Below are positions 63,698-64,000 of a stretch of DNA of 64,000 nt, one piece after another. The DNA comes from Paraburkholderia sp. SOS3. GTDB taxonomy: Bacteria; Pseudomonadota; Gammaproteobacteria; Burkholderiales; Burkholderiaceae. The stretch covers positions 2,418,001 to 2,482,000 of the forward strand of contig NZ_CP018811.1 in NCBI RefSeq assembly GCF_001922345.1, given 5' to 3'. Numbering within the stretch: the stretch's first letter is position 1; every line of letters begins with the position of its first letter. The notes under the pieces are model-generated. The model searched no databases. It was not told the origin of the DNA and saw nothing but the letters and a program-made list of their open reading frames with translations. Made by a program: the position numbers and the translations under genes.

Positions 63698-64000
63698 CGA
63701 AGCGATCCTGCGTAACCGGAATCCGACGCGGTTCCATGAGCTCCCTTGCTGCGAGTGCCTGCGCTCGTAGCACGGGCCACGCGGGGAGCTTGCTGTCCCA
63801 TTCGATAAGCGTGGCGGTGGGGCCGATGCGCTCGATGACGTTTTCATAGAGTGCCCACACAGAATCGGCGACAGGGCCGTCGTGACTGTCGATCAGCAGA
63901 CGCTCGTCTTCGTCGTCGAGCTGCGCGGCGTGACCGGCCAGATGGATCTCGTCGACATGGTCGAGCGGGAACGCATCGAGGTAAGCCGATGCGGAGTAAC
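63687..64000 (-). CDS. DUF692 protein (GigB/HvfB/BufB type), 5' end outside window
   Basis: Only the last 104 or so residues are inside. DEIHLAGHAAQ, LLIDSHDGPVAD and LIEWDSKLP supply His, Asp and Glu ligands of the multinuclear-iron TIM barrel. DUF692 enzymes (MbnB, ChrH, BufB) oxidise cysteines of small peptides to copper-chelating groups. The precursor gene (DUF2282) would be expected just beyond 64000 on the same strand. Confidence 0.85.
   Translation of the reverse strand, partial: YSASAYLDAFPLDHVDEIHLAGHAAQLDDEDERLLIDSHDGPVADSVWALYENVIERIGPTATLIEWDSKLPAWPVLRAQALAARELMEPRRIPVTQDRFDDV

Overview
The window is high-GC, densely coded bacterial chromosome. The gene families, GTG starts and gene content (a Burkholderia-type porin, a partial type VI secretion cluster, a cobalt-type nitrile hydratase, small proline-rich proteins) point to the Burkholderiaceae, probably near Paraburkholderia, Trinickia or Caballeronia. 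The genus is an inference. I saw no rRNA, tRNA, CRISPR array, transposase or integrase.

Layout. 21-1979: Kup potassium transporter. 2149-15786: a type VI secretion (T6SS) island holding vgrG, a two-domain peptidoglycan-hydrolase cargo, a secreted probable immunity protein, an AT-rich patch with gene debris and a second secreted protein, then PAAR, an unknown membrane protein, tssM and tssF. No other core T6SS gene is present. 15807-22864: a Rieske/FAD reductase, an acyl-CoA dehydrogenase-methyltransferase-glycosyltransferase operon, a membrane protein and a diguanylate cyclase. 22940-24929: a hipBA toxin-antitoxin operon behind five perfect TACAG-N8-CTGTA palindromes. 24963-31194: a complete six-gene D-Ala-D-Ala dipeptide uptake and hydrolysis operon (ddpXABCDF order). 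31848-32312: mscL.

32631-41968 is a molybdenum neighbourhood: an isoquinoline-oxidoreductase-like molybdoenzyme (two subunits), a ModE DNA-binding domain on its own, a porin, a small molybdopterin-fold protein, a free di-Mop protein, a molybdate-type binding protein and a ModB-ModC fusion. Two 24-bp ModE-box-like dyads lie in its control regions. 41952-47100: an MFS exporter, a flavin disulfide reductase and an ABC half-transporter. 47616-49427: cobalt nitrile hydratase alpha, beta and activator. 49590-60941: a MORN-repeat protein, GntP permease with tartronate semialdehyde reductase, an SGNH lipoprotein, a divergent LysR/aldo-keto reductase pair, a SYLF lipoprotein, a tautomerase, an epoxide hydrolase, a beta-galactosidase fragment and an NmrA-like reductase. 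61209-64000: an EamA transporter with a very His-rich tail facing a DUF692-DUF2063-DoxX operon (bufferin/gig/hvf copper type) cut by the window end.

Most worth following up: the tssM/tssF-only island with its compositionally distinct cargo; the five-operator hipBA with a long HipB tail; the apparent split of ModE into separate DNA-binding and molybdate-sensing proteins beside two ModE-like boxes; and the His-rich transporter next to the copper operon.
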